This document shows positions 1 through 8,169 of a DNA stretch of 44,784 nt, piece after piece. A program made the position numbers and the translations under genes. Source of the stretch: Candidatus Omnitrophota bacterium (GTDB taxonomy: Bacteria; Hinthialibacterota; Hinthialibacteria; Hinthialibacterales; Hinthialibacteraceae). Each line of letters opens with the position of its first letter. Positions within the stretch are counted from its first letter, which is position 1. A model generated the notes under the pieces. That model was not told the DNA's origin and ran no database searches. It worked only from the letters and a program-made list of their open reading frames with translations. The stretch is taken from assembly GCA_003598175.1 (NCBI GenBank), contig QZKN01000090.1, positions 1 through 44,784 of the forward strand, in the 5' to 3' direction.

Positions 1-199
1 GCACAACGCGCCGATGCCATGCAAAATAAACAACCCCAAAGGGGTGCAAGATGATCTGACGTAAAAGTTCGCGCACAACGCGCCGATGCCATGCAAAATG
101 AACAACCCCAAAGGGGTGCAAGATGATGTGACGTAAAAGTTCGCGCACAACGCGCCGATGCCATGCAAAATAAACAACCCCAAAGGGGTGCAAGATGAT
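1..199. repeat. 72-bp tandem repeat, about 2.8 copies
   Basis: The same unit starts at 1, 73 and 145, so the period is 72 bp, with only one or two differences between copies. Each unit holds the words gcgccgatgcc and ccccaaaggggtgcaagatgat. The third copy runs straight into a partial copy of the window's main palindromic repeat family. There are no unique spacers, so this is not a CRISPR array. The array may continue beyond the left edge of the window. Confidence 0.9.
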
Positions 200-268
200 A
201 GCCCACGGGCAACGCCCTGGGTTCCGGTTTCCAACATAGAATCCAGCCCTGAAAGGGCGTAAGAATCC
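178..268. repeat. Partial copy A of the ~200-bp palindromic repeat family
   Basis: This stretch holds the words ccccaaaggggt, gggcaacgccctggg and agccctgaaagggcg in the same order as the left half of the full copies at 7774, 15957, 32457 and 44543. The mirror-image right half is missing. It separates the tandem array from the first gene. Confidence 0.75.
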
Positions 269-329
269 AAAACATAATGACATCAGGAGCAATCCTGCAT
301 GATCGCCCAAAAGAATCGGAGCGCAAAAT

Positions 330-1556
330 ATGGAAAAACAAACCTGCGAAACTTGTGCAACAACAACCATCCCCGATAAAAACCTGCAGGGAATGACGTT
401 GGATCCGGATTTGGAATTCATCGAGGAAGTGTCCCGCCTCGGCGGTGAAACCTTCAAAAAATGTTATCAATGCGCCACCTGTTCCGCGACCTGCCCCATC
501 TCGCCTGACGACAATCCGTTTCCACGCAAGGAAATGGTGTGGGCGATGTGGGGGCTGAAGGACCTGTTGTTGAAGGATCCGGACGTCTGGCTGTGCCATC
601 AGTGCAACGATTGTTCCGCCATTTGTCCACGCGAAGGCAATCCGGGCGACATCCTCGCCTCGATTCGCGCCTATGCCTACAAGCATTATGCGTTTCCCGG
701 ATTCATGGGGCGGTTGCTGTTCGAGAAAAAATTCCTGCCGCTCGTGTTTGGAATTCCCTTCGTGATTCTGCTGTTCGTATTGGAAATCACTGGCAATTTG
801 AAAATTCCCGAAGGCGAAATCGTCTACAGCAAATTTTTCCCCCACTATTTACTGGATCCGTTGTTCATTTTCTTCGCCCTGTTCGCGACAGTCGGCGCGG
901 TAATGGGCGGCTGGAAATTTTGGAACGCATTGAAAGCAGGCCCGCGCCAACCTCTCGCGGAAGGCGGAATGGGAGTCGTCCCCGGCCTCATCGCCGCCGT
1001 CAAGGAAATCGGCGTGCACAGCCAGTTCAACGAGTGCGAGAAGGCCAATCCGCGTTATTACTCGCACCTGCTGACGTTTTACGGCTTCCTCGCTCTTTTC
1101 ATCACCACGACGGCGGTCTTTTTCGGGATTTACATTTTCGGATTGAACCTGCCGATGTCGCTGGTTCACCCCATCAAGATTTTAGGCAATGCGGGAGCGA
1201 TCGCATTCCTCCTCGGAACCGGCCTGATGCTCTACCACCGTTTCACCGACGAGGAAAAATCCGGCAAAAGCAAATACAACGACTGGTTGTTCATCGCCAT
1301 CATGTTCGGCCTGGCGGTATCGGGCATCCTGACGGAAGTGTTCCGCCTTGCCAACATCCCCGGCGTCGCCTACCCGGTCTATTTCGTCCATCTGGTCCTG
1401 ATCCTGTGCATGATCGGCTATTTCCCCTACTCGAAATTCGCGCACCTGCTCTACCGCACGATCGCGATTTTCTATTACAAGTCCTGCTGTGTGTCTGTTG
1501 CGGTTGAAGAAAAGAAAGACGCGGAGGAAGCGCCGGCGACGGCGGAAGCGGCGTGA
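330..1556 (+). CDS. qmoC: QmoC/HdrC-like membrane iron-sulfur subunit
   Basis: This 408-aa protein most resembles QmoC, the membrane subunit that exchanges electrons between the quinone pool and the flavin/iron-sulfur subunits QmoAB. The N-terminal soluble part carries two 4Fe-4S motifs: C45-x2-C48-x2-C51-x3-C55-P and C89-x2-C92-x2-C95-x3-C99-P. From about residue 125 to 390 it has roughly six hydrophobic segments, matching the nitrate-reductase-gamma-like heme b domain of the family. The length is usual for QmoC. The ATG at 330 has a GGAG about 9 nt upstream. QmoA and QmoB are not in the window: about 300 bp of repeats lie upstream and a toxin-antitoxin pair follows. An HdrC/HdrE-type subunit of another complex is the alternative, so the symbol is tentative. 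Confidence 0.75.
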   Translation: MEKQTCETCATTTIPDKNLQGMTLDPDLEFIEEVSRLGGETFKKCYQCATCSATCPISPDDNPFPRKEMVWAMWGLKDLLLKDPDVWLCHQCNDCSAICPREGNPGDILASIRAYAYKHYAFPGFMGRLLFEKKFLPLVFGIPFVILLFVLEITGNLKIPEGEIVYSKFFPHYLLDPLFIFFALFATVGAVMGGWKFWNALKAGPRQPLAEGGMGVVPGLIAAVKEIGVHSQFNECEKANPRYYSHLLTFYGFLALFITTTAVFFGIYIFGLNLPMSLVHPIKILGNAGAIAFLLGTGLMLYHRFTDEEKSGKSKYNDWLFIAIMFGLAVSGILTEVFRLANIPGVAYPVYFVHLVLILCMIGYFPYSKFAHLLYRTIAIFYYKSCCVSVAVEEKKDAEEAPATAEAA

Positions 1557-1710
1557 TCCGCTTGCAATAGCGCTGCAGTTGAAATAGAATAAATACGCCC
1601 TGAGGAGCGTATCTCGCAGTTACGGAAGAAACAAAGCAAACGCTTCTTTTACGCAAATAATCACTCCCCGATACGCTCATGAGATGAATCCGAAACCAGG
1701 GAGATTCACG

Positions 1711-1947
1711 ATGCCTACGCATATGGAACAATCAGTGCTCGAAGGATTACGCAGATTGCCTCTGGAGCAACGGGAAAAGGTGGTTGCCTTTGTGCAAACC
1801 CTGGTCCAAAACAGTTCTCCTCACAGTACGATCTGGGAAAAAATCGAAAAACGTATTGAACAGGCGTCGCCGGAAGTCTGGAATAAGATGCCTGCAGACG
1901 GCGCAGAACAGCATGACCATTATCTTTATGGTGCGCCGAAGAAATGA
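1711..1947 (+). CDS. Antitoxin of a PIN-toxin pair (DUF2281-like)
   Basis: This 78-aa acidic and helical protein overlaps the start of a PIN-domain toxin by 4 nt (ATGA), the usual vapBC arrangement. The N-terminal half (LRRLPLEQREKVVAFVQTL) resembles DUF2281-type antitoxins, which bind and neutralise the toxin and repress their own promoter. I chose the ATG at 1711 over the in-frame ATG at 1684 because AGGGAG lies 8 nt before it. Partner and layout make the role likely; the family name comes from sequence resemblance only. Confidence 0.7.
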   Translation: MPTHMEQSVLEGLRRLPLEQREKVVAFVQTLVQNSSPHSTIWEKIEKRIEQASPEVWNKMPADGAEQHDHYLYGAPKK

Positions 1948-2357
1948 GAACGATATTTATCGATACCTTCTTTTGGATCGCTTCCATCAATCCAAAAGAT
2001 CAATGGCATCAAAAAACGAAAGAGGCAAGAATTGCACTTGCTCCTTTTCACGGGATTACCACCGATGCGGTGTTGCTGGAATTGGCGAATTACTTTTCTT
2101 CCTTCGGCGCGGAAGCCCGCGACATCGTTGCCAACGTCATCCATGACATTCTCGACGATCCGAATATGGAAACCATTCCACAAACGCGTCAAACGTTACT
2201 CGCCGGATTGGCGTTTTATGAAACCCGCCTTGATAAATGCTACAGTCTCACCGATTGCATATCCATGAATGTCATGCATGAGCGAGGAATCTTTGATGTG
2301 TTCACAAATGACAAACACTTTATGCAGGAAGGATTCAATATACAACTCCCTTACTAG
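1944..2357 (+). CDS. VapC-like PIN-domain ribonuclease toxin
   Basis: This 137-aa protein is a full-length PIN domain. The acidic residues expected for the metal site are D7 (FIDTFFW), E46 (LLELANY), D104 (SLTDCIS) and D123 (TNDKHF). VapC toxins are Mg2+-dependent endoribonucleases, many of which cut tRNA or rRNA. The gene overlaps the upstream antitoxin by 4 nt, which implies coupled translation. All four acidic positions are present, so it is probably active. Its RNA target cannot be read from the sequence. Confidence 0.85.
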   Translation: MRTIFIDTFFWIASINPKDQWHQKTKEARIALAPFHGITTDAVLLELANYFSSFGAEARDIVANVIHDILDDPNMETIPQTRQTLLAGLAFYETRLDKCYSLTDCISMNVMHERGIFDVFTNDKHFMQEGFNIQLPY

Positions 2358-2435
2358 ATGCCCCGGCAAAAAGTCACAAATTGTGGTGCGGACATCCTGT
2401 CTGCTCAATATATATTGACAGATTGTTGATTGATA

Positions 2436-2642
2436 CTACAACATGTGCCGATTCCAAAGTGACATCCGACTTTTTTCATATCGGTTTAACAAAAAACATG
2501 ACTCCGATATTACGGCTTCACAAGTGAAAAGCGGTGGAATCAAGGCGGCAAATTGGGTAACAACCCATTCATGGTATTGATCTGTCTTATTCAAATAGGC
2601 AACAAGAGGGCCAGTATCAACTACCACTTTTGGAGGTTTCAT
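2436..2642 (-). pseudogene. Truncated PIN-domain toxin
   Basis: The 68 residues match only the N-terminal half of a VapC PIN domain: D9 (VVVDTGPLVAYL) and E47 (ISESCFLLNR) are present. The protein then stops where a normal toxin of about 130 residues would continue with its other acidic residues. No PIN-like sequence follows in any frame in the 80 bp before the neighbouring toxin gene ends. The start overlaps the antitoxin upstream by 4 nt, so the operon was once ordinary. It is most likely an inactive relic, though a short protein could still be made. Confidence 0.75.
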
Positions 2643-2878
2643 TTGCCATACGTTTCAAAGTGCGATTTATTGGTAGAGAGGTCTGATGGCCCCTCGATGC
2701 TGCCTACCAAATCCCTGGAACAGTCGAGGAAAGAGCCGGATTCACTCATCTCCTCGCGAGAAAAAAAATCTGTCAGCGCATGACGGACAATCTCCGATCT
2801 ACTCAGCTCTCTTTTGCGTGCAAATGTGTTCAACCTGGACTCAAGAATGTCCGGTAATTTCAGCGTCAACGTCTTCAC
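2639..2878 (-). CDS. Ribbon-helix-helix antitoxin (CopG/VapB-like)
   Basis: This 79-aa protein has a ribbon-helix-helix N-terminus: the strand MKTLTLKLPDILESRL followed by the helix RELSRSEIVRHALTDFF. Such proteins bind DNA as dimers and use their C-terminal tail to block a toxin. Translation probably starts at the GTG at 2878, which has GAGGTGA just upstream. The gene overlaps the truncated PIN gene by 4 nt. Its toxin partner looks dead, so it may persist only as a regulator or as protection against related toxins. Confidence 0.75.
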   Translation of the reverse strand: MKTLTLKLPDILESRLNTFARKRELSRSEIVRHALTDFFSREEMSESGSFLDCSRDLVGSIEGPSDLSTNKSHFETYGK

Positions 2879-3035
2879 AACTCACCTCGGTTATCCTTTT
2901 GTTTTGACAGCGACTGCCTGATCGCATTCATTAAAATAGTATATCATGGCGAAGGTCATTTGTAGCCCATGCGGCAAATGACCGCCGCCGCAATGAATCA
3001 ACGGATTGAAATACGGTTTGCGCCGCCGGCCTGAT

Positions 3036-4850
3036 TCAGAATGATTCCCAACTCGTTACGCCGGCGGAGGCGTCCTGCTCGAATTTCAAGCCCATTACGC
3101 GGGTCCCTTTATAACGCGCATAGTTGGTGGTGGTGCGCAGGTTGGTATAGGTGGCTTTTCCGGCAGGTAATTGCGTTGGAAGAATGCGGCAGATGTTCAT
3201 CACGAACGTGGCATTGCCGGTGGTGTCCACCAATTTAACCAACAGCGGGTGGCGGCCTTGCGGCAAATGGATTTTACCGGCGGATGCGCTGGGCAATGCT
3301 GGCGAACGATAACGCAACGCCTGATAATAAATCTGCTCTCCGCCCAGCCAGACGGCGCAGGATTCGTCGTGCGTGATCCACAACTCCGCATCCTGCTCTT
3401 CCGGAACGTCGACCCAGCAAAACGCATAGAACACATTGCTGTTGGAAGGGCCGTAATACGCTTCGAAATCGATATATTCGTCTGAAAAGTAAATCGGCTC
3501 GGTCCATCCGCCCTGATTGGGCGTTCCGATCGCGTCCGCGTCGGGAATCCCCAGATACGCCGTATCGAGATTGTCTCCCGCGGCCGAATTCAGCAGCCAA
3601 ACGCGATTGGTCATCCCGAAATGGCCGCGATTTCCCTGCGAACCCGCCTGTGTACGTTCGAAATAGTACATCGAGTCGTCAATCGAATGTTCGCTGGCAA
3701 TTTCGATTTGGTCGGGATTCATGGTTCCCAACCCCTCGCGCGCGGCGTTGACGAGATGAGCGACGTCGTCGGGATTAAGCCCCATCAAACGCGCGCAGAC
3801 CGCGTCGATGGCAACCATATCAGTTCCGGCGAGAACCATATTTCTGCGAACCGCCGGATGCGTCGCGGTTTTGCCTCGTTCTTTGCAGACGATGGCGTCG
3901 ACCAGGCAATAGTCGGAAGGAGCGATCGACGCCAAATCAATGATTTCAAGTTCGACGGAATTATGGTCAGGCCAATCGCGGTGGAGTTTGGGATCGCCGG
4001 GATCGGGTCCGCCGACGCCTTTATATGTTCCATATTTCGCGCCCGCGGCGATGCCGATGTAATTTTTTAAACAGACGGTGATTTGCGGCGTATGCATTTT
4101 CATGACGGGAACGTTGATCAACACGTCGGCGTCGAGAATGGCCTCGTGAATCCAATATTCCGAATATTCGGGAAAATCGATCCAATCGGGAACCGGCGCC
4201 AGACGAATGCCTTGCAACGGATTCTCATACGAACCGAAATCCGCATCCACAATCTCCACGTGGATATGATCCGCCGCCAGGCGATCCTGCATTTGGTAAT
4301 ATCCCGCCTGTTGGTATCCATCCGCGACAGGAGCGCCGCCGGAATTGTATTTGGTGTTGCGCATGCGCGGGGAAAGCCAGCCGCCGCCGCCTTCGGCGAC
4401 GATATAATTCAAACGATCCGGACCGTTTTGCGCCATCCAGCGAATCAAACCTTCGATGACGCGCGGATCGGTGTTGACGCCATTGCCGAGATTCGCAGGC
4501 TCCACGACGTTCGGTTTGATGACGACGTTCGCGCCTTCAAACAACAACGGTTTCAGGTCGCCGGATAAATCCAATACCTTAAAAACCATATCGTTGATTT
4601 GTTCGAGCGATAATTCGACGTCAAGGGCGGCCGGATTCTCAACAACGGAGTCGTCCGAGCGAATCATGGCAACCTTTGTCCTGTATTCGTCAGGCACGCC
4701 GTCACTTTTTAGTTGCGAAACGGGAATCGCGGTCACCGTCGACGGGCTTTGCAGAGTGAACGCAATATCAAATCCGATGAGTATCACGATACAAAAAGCG
4801 AAGAAAAAATAAACGTAATTTTTTCCGGAAGACTGGGAAAAATATGACAT
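3036..4850 (-). CDS. Exported or membrane-anchored DUF362 protein with C-terminal beta-sandwich
   Basis: This 604-aa protein has an N-terminal hydrophobic segment (about residues 10-31) that acts as signal or anchor. The DUF362 core follows (about 60-400), recognisable from VVIKPNVV and the block VMKMHTPQITVCLKNYIG. DUF362 proteins often carry a ferredoxin domain; none is present here. After the core, about residues 440-560 look like a galactose-binding or PA14-like sandwich (HDESCAVWLGGEQIYY). The ATG at 4850 is preferred to the one at 4877 because AAGGA lies 8 nt upstream of it. The gene is divergent from the Tm-1-like gene. The biochemical role of DUF362 is not settled, so I give no reaction. 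Confidence 0.75.
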   Translation of the reverse strand: MSYFSQSSGKNYVYFFFAFCIVILIGFDIAFTLQSPSTVTAIPVSQLKSDGVPDEYRTKVAMIRSDDSVVENPAALDVELSLEQINDMVFKVLDLSGDLKPLLFEGANVVIKPNVVEPANLGNGVNTDPRVIEGLIRWMAQNGPDRLNYIVAEGGGGWLSPRMRNTKYNSGGAPVADGYQQAGYYQMQDRLAADHIHVEIVDADFGSYENPLQGIRLAPVPDWIDFPEYSEYWIHEAILDADVLINVPVMKMHTPQITVCLKNYIGIAAGAKYGTYKGVGGPDPGDPKLHRDWPDHNSVELEIIDLASIAPSDYCLVDAIVCKERGKTATHPAVRRNMVLAGTDMVAIDAVCARLMGLNPDDVAHLVNAAREGLGTMNPDQIEIASEHSIDDSMYYFERTQAGSQGNRGHFGMTNRVWLLNSAAGDNLDTAYLGIPDADAIGTPNQGGWTEPIYFSDEYIDFEAYYGPSNSNVFYAFCWVDVPEEQDAELWITHDESCAVWLGGEQIYYQALRYRSPALPSASAGKIHLPQGRHPLLVKLVDTTGNATFVMNICRILPTQLPAGKATYTNLRTTTNYARYKGTRVMGLKFEQDASAGVTSWESF

Positions 4851-4954
4851 GAAGAATTCCTTTCCATGATCTTTCATGAAACGATATCATAAAAAGGGTA
4901 TAGTTTCATTCCTTTTTTTCAATGTGCACGGCGTGAATCATGCCGAAAGAATAC

Positions 4955-4984
4955 TTGACAGAAACAACCGTTCTTTGAGACAAT
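4955..4984 (+). promoter_or_regulatory. Possible sigma70-type promoter for the Tm-1-like gene
   Basis: A perfect TTGACA (4955-4960) is followed after 18 nt by GACAAT (4979-4984), a 4-of-6 match to TATAAT. A transcript from here would have a leader of about 20 nt carrying the GAAGGG ribosome-binding site before the ATG at 5011. This is a pattern match only. Confidence 0.35.
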
Positions 4985-5010
4985 CGCCAAAAAGTCGAAG
5001 GGATGAGAGG

Positions 5011-6237
5011 ATGGCAAAAACAATATTGCTGATCGGGACGCTCGATACGAAAGGGGAGGAATTTGCATACGTTCGCGAATTGATCCGTGCGCGAGGGCAT
5101 CATGCCCTCGTGATGGATGCGGGGATTGTGGGCGAACCGAAAACCATCGCGGATATTACCGCGGTGGAAACGGCCGAGTCCGGCGGAAAATCTCTCACCG
5201 ATTTACGCGAACAGGCGAATCGCGGAGAGGCGATTGAGGCAATGACGCGCGGGGCGAGCCGATTGGCGGCGAAACTGCATCGCGAGGGAAAAATCGACGG
5301 CGTGATGGGGCTGGGCGGATCGGGCGGGACGATGATCGCCACGGCGGCCATGCGCGAACTGCCGGTCGGTTTCCCGAAAATGATGATTTCGACCGTAACG
5401 TCCGGCGATATCGCCCCTTATGTCGGCGTAAAGGACATCGCCATGATGTATTCGGTGGTGGACATTGCCGGATTGAATCGACTTTCGCGAACGATTCTGG
5501 CTAACGGCGTCGGGGCCATATGCGGAATGATCGAGCAGGAGATTCCCGTTGCCGAAGACAGACCTTTACTAGCCGCGACGATGTTCGGCGTGACGACGCC
5601 GTGCGTGGATCAGGTGCGGGAACGGCTGGAAGCGGCGGGATATGAAGTCCTGGTGTTTCACGCCACCGGCAGCGGCGGGAAAGCGATGGAGGCGTTGATC
5701 GAAGACGGCTACATTGCCGGCGTGGCCGACGTGACGACGACGGAATGGTGTGATGAACTGGTCGGCGGCGTGCTGACTGCCGGTCCGCAACGCCTGGAAG
5801 CCGCGGGACGCAGGGGAATCCCGCAGGTCGTTTCCTGCGGAGCGCTTGATATGGTCAATTTTTGGGCGTACGACGCCGTTCCGGCGCAATTCAAACAACG
5901 CAATCTTTATAAACATAATCCCAACGTCACGTTGATGCGAACCACGGCGGAAGAATGCGCGGAACTGGGGCGGATCATCTCGGAAAAACTCAATCGCGCG
6001 ACAGGCCCGACGGCGTTGGTTATTCCACGAAAGGGCGTCAGCGCCATCGATCGGGAAGGACAACCATTTCATGATCCTCATGCGAACGAAATGCTCTTTC
6101 AAACATTACGTGAGAATATACGGCCGCCGGTGAACTTGATAGAATTGGACCTGCACATCAACGATCCACAATTCGCAGCGGCCGTGGCCGATTGCTTGTT
6201 GGAAATGTTGACAAAGAACAACGAAATGAACAAATAG
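5011..6237 (+). CDS. Tm-1-like ATP-binding protein (UPF0261)
   Basis: This 408-aa protein belongs to the UPF0261/Tm-1-like family. Marks are the start TILLIGTLDTKGEEFAYV, the glycine-rich GLGGSGGTMIA and the segment MMISTVTSGDIAPYVGVKD. The family is named after the N-terminal half of the tomato Tm-1 protein, where it binds ATP; its bacterial reaction is not firmly known. The ATG at 5011 is chosen over the far upstream ATG at 4876 because homology begins there and GAAGGG lies about 8 nt before it. The TIM-barrel partner begins 9 nt after the stop, and the two match the two halves of Tm-1, so they probably act together. Confidence 0.85.
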   Translation: MAKTILLIGTLDTKGEEFAYVRELIRARGHHALVMDAGIVGEPKTIADITAVETAESGGKSLTDLREQANRGEAIEAMTRGASRLAAKLHREGKIDGVMGLGGSGGTMIATAAMRELPVGFPKMMISTVTSGDIAPYVGVKDIAMMYSVVDIAGLNRLSRTILANGVGAICGMIEQEIPVAEDRPLLAATMFGVTTPCVDQVRERLEAAGYEVLVFHATGSGGKAMEALIEDGYIAGVADVTTTEWCDELVGGVLTAGPQRLEAAGRRGIPQVVSCGALDMVNFWAYDAVPAQFKQRNLYKHNPNVTLMRTTAEECAELGRIISEKLNRATGPTALVIPRKGVSAIDREGQPFHDPHANEMLFQTLRENIRPPVNLIELDLHINDPQFAAAVADCLLEMLTKNNEMNK

Positions 6238-6246
6238 GAGCCGATC

Positions 6247-7086
6247 ATGCCATTTATTCCACGCAAGGAAGCGTTGCAGCGACTGCGGAAGCAAGTGGAA
6301 CAGAAAAAACCGATCATCGGAGCAGGGGCGGGAACGGGAATTTCCGCCAAATTCGTTGAACGCGGGGGAGTGGATCTGATTATCATTTACAATTCCGGCC
6401 GTTATCGTATGGCCGGACGCGGCAGTCTGGCGGGATTGCTGCCCTACGGCGACGCGAATGCGATTGTGGTGGAGATGGCCAGCGAAGTGCTGCCGGTCGT
6501 GAAGAACACGCCGGTTCTGGCGGGAGTCTGCGGCACCGATCCCTTTCGCCTAATGCCGGTGTTTTTGAAACAATTGAAGGAAATGGGCTTCGACGGCGTG
6601 CAGAATTTCCCAACGGTAGGTCTGTTCGACGGCGTATTCCGCCGCAATCTCGAGGAAACCGGAATGGGATATGATCTCGAAGTGGAGATGATCCGCCGCG
6701 CACATGAAATGGATCTGCTGACCTGTCCTTACGTCTTCAACGAAGAGGAAGCAGTTCTAATGGCGGAAGCGGGAGCGGATGTTTTGGTTCCGCATATGGG
6801 TTTGACTACAAAAGGCTCAATCGGGGCGGAAACCGCCGTGACGCTGGAGCAATCGGCGAAGCGAGTGCAGGCCATGCACGACGCCGCGAAAAAGATCAAT
6901 CCCGATATTTTCGTGCTTTGTCACGGCGGGCCTATCGCCGAACCGGCCGATGCGCAGTATATTTACGAACATACAAAGGGAATCGTCGGTTTCTTCGGCG
7001 CCACCAGCATGGAACGCCTGCCGACGGAAACGGCAATCGAAGCGCAGGCGCGAAAATTTAAAGAAACGCAGATATACCAAGCGTAA
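6247..7086 (+). CDS. Phosphoenolpyruvate hydrolase-family TIM-barrel protein
   Basis: This 279-aa protein matches the TIM-barrel family annotated as phosphoenolpyruvate hydrolase-like, which corresponds to the C-terminal half of plant Tm-1. Recognisable stretches are [19 protein letters not shown] near the N-terminus, [13 protein letters not shown] in the middle and [11 protein letters not shown] near the C-terminus. It starts at an ATG preceded by AGGAG, 9 nt after the UPF0261 gene, and is surely co-transcribed with it. The family name rests on structural likeness to PEP-handling enzymes, so the actual substrate is unknown. Confidence 0.85.
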   Translation: MPFIPRKEALQRLRKQVEQKKPIIGAGAGTGISAKFVERGGVDLIIIYNSGRYRMAGRGSLAGLLPYGDANAIVVEMASEVLPVVKNTPVLAGVCGTDPFRLMPVFLKQLKEMGFDGVQNFPTVGLFDGVFRRNLEETGMGYDLEVEMIRRAHEMDLLTCPYVFNEEEAVLMAEAGADVLVPHMGLTTKGSIGAETAVTLEQSAKRVQAMHDAAKKINPDIFVLCHGGPIAEPADAQYIYEHTKGIVGFFGATSMERLPTETAIEAQARKFKETQIYQA

Positions 7087-7115
7087 AATAATCTACGCAA
7101 TTTCGATTTTCTGCA

Positions 7116-7177
7116 TGTGGGTAAAGCAGGCGTCTCGCCTGTATTGCCGTGCAAGCGAGACGCTTGCTTTACCCACA
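7116..7177. repeat. 62-bp hairpin repeat, family 2, copy 1
   Basis: Left arm tgtgggtaaagcaggcgtct and right arm agacgcttgctttacccaca pair almost fully around a short centre. Related copies lie at 23118-23173 and 43058-43118. It sits 29 bp after a gene end and could end transcription, but no T-run follows it. Confidence 0.8.
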
Positions 7178-7207
7178 TATTTCGTTTAGGAATAGCTGTT
7201 ATCATAA

Positions 7208-7234
7208 ATCATACCGCCGTAACGGCGGCATGAT
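7208..7234. promoter_or_regulatory. Dyad upstream of the cupin gene
   Basis: The arms atcataccgccg and cggcggcatgat pair with one mismatch around taa. It lies about 45 bp before the cupin start, where an operator or a terminator of the upstream operon could act. The word ccgccg..cggcgg also occurs in the repeat at 43183-43240, so it may instead be part of a dispersed repeat. Confidence 0.4.
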
Positions 7235-7278
7235 CGCGAAAACCGGCGCGATGCGCAAAAATGAAAGGGGTATACAAA

Positions 7279-7692
7279 ATGGGAAAAGTCGGCGACGGAT
7301 ATATCGTTTATGGCGATGAAGTGGAAACGTTGGCATATGATTGGGGAGACATCAAAATTTTAAGCAGCCCCGCCGTGACCGGCGCGGAACGGTTCACGTT
7401 CGGCATGGTGGTGACCAAACCCGGCAAGGGGCACGATTTTCATAATCATCCCGACGCGGACGAGATCATATTCGTGCTTTCCGGCGAGGCCGAGCATATT
7501 TTCGAAGGCGAGAAGCCGATTCGCGTCCGCCCCGGCGCATCGATTTATATTCCGCAGGGCGTGGTTCATTCCACCATCAACGTCGGGTGGGAACCATTGC
7601 GCCTGTTGATCGTTTACGCGCCGACGGGAGCGGAAAAAGTATTGCGCGATTTGCCGGATTGCACGGTGATTCCACCGAGCGAAGTTCATTAG
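7279..7692 (+). CDS. Cupin-domain protein
   Basis: This 137-aa protein is a single small beta-barrel cupin. The metal-binding set is complete: H55 and H57, E62 in the first motif and H97 in the second (IPQGVVHS). Such proteins may be enzymes, isomerases or sensors of small sugars or acids; the substrate cannot be told. The ATG at 7279 is preferred to the in-frame ATG at 7261 because AAAGGGG sits 8 nt upstream of it. It follows the Tm-1-like pair after a 190-bp gap with two hairpins, so it may be separately transcribed. Confidence 0.8.
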   Translation: MGKVGDGYIVYGDEVETLAYDWGDIKILSSPAVTGAERFTFGMVVTKPGKGHDFHNHPDADEIIFVLSGEAEHIFEGEKPIRVRPGASIYIPQGVVHSTINVGWEPLRLLIVYAPTGAEKVLRDLPDCTVIPPSEVH

Positions 7693-7773
7693 TGTTTTAT
7701 CTTATACATCCCCTGTAATTCCCCCATCTACAATCCTATTATTTCCTATAGGTGAAAAAGTTTTTGCTTTTTT

Positions 7774-7971
7774 TACCCTAACGGGGTAATAGAAGATAGC
7801 CAGTGGGTAACACCCCTGGTTACGTAATGAAAAGAAAACCAAGTCCTGAAGGGACGCAAGAAAATATCAGGCAAAAACACATTCTTTCGCCCCGTTAGAT
7901 ATGGAATTTATTCGATCCATTTTCCAGGGGCGTTGCCCACTGGCTTTCATCTTACACCCCTTTGGGGTAGA
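7774..7971. repeat. Full copy B of the ~200-bp palindromic repeat family
   Basis: The element opens with taccctaacggggta and closes with acacccctttggggta. Inside lie the mirrored words gccagtgggtaacacccctgg and ccaggggcgttgcccactggc, with agtcctgaagggacg between them. It fills most of the 477-bp gap between the cupin and sigma-factor genes. I see nothing else in that gap. Confidence 0.85.
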
Positions 7972-8169
7972 TTTCTCCCAAACTTGTAGATAGAGAACAG
8001 TATCAACGAGGAGATAAACGCTTCCGTCCTGTTAACAGGAAGGATTGAGGAGGAGAATTTCACTCTTTTAGGAATTTGCACACTCCCTCTTTTGTCGTCG
8101 TTACTTTAACCAATTTGCTATAAAAAAGTGCAACTATCCTCATCTCTCATGCGAACTTAATGGTGAATC

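Noticed and set aside
1..199. CRISPR array
   Set aside because: The units are directly joined and nearly identical over the whole 72 bp, so there are no spacers; no cas genes are present.
539..1507. Long 322-aa frame within the QmoC-like gene
   Set aside because: It is a shifted reading of the QmoC gene: Arg- and Pro-rich, with no recognisable domain, whereas the main frame has clear iron-sulfur motifs.
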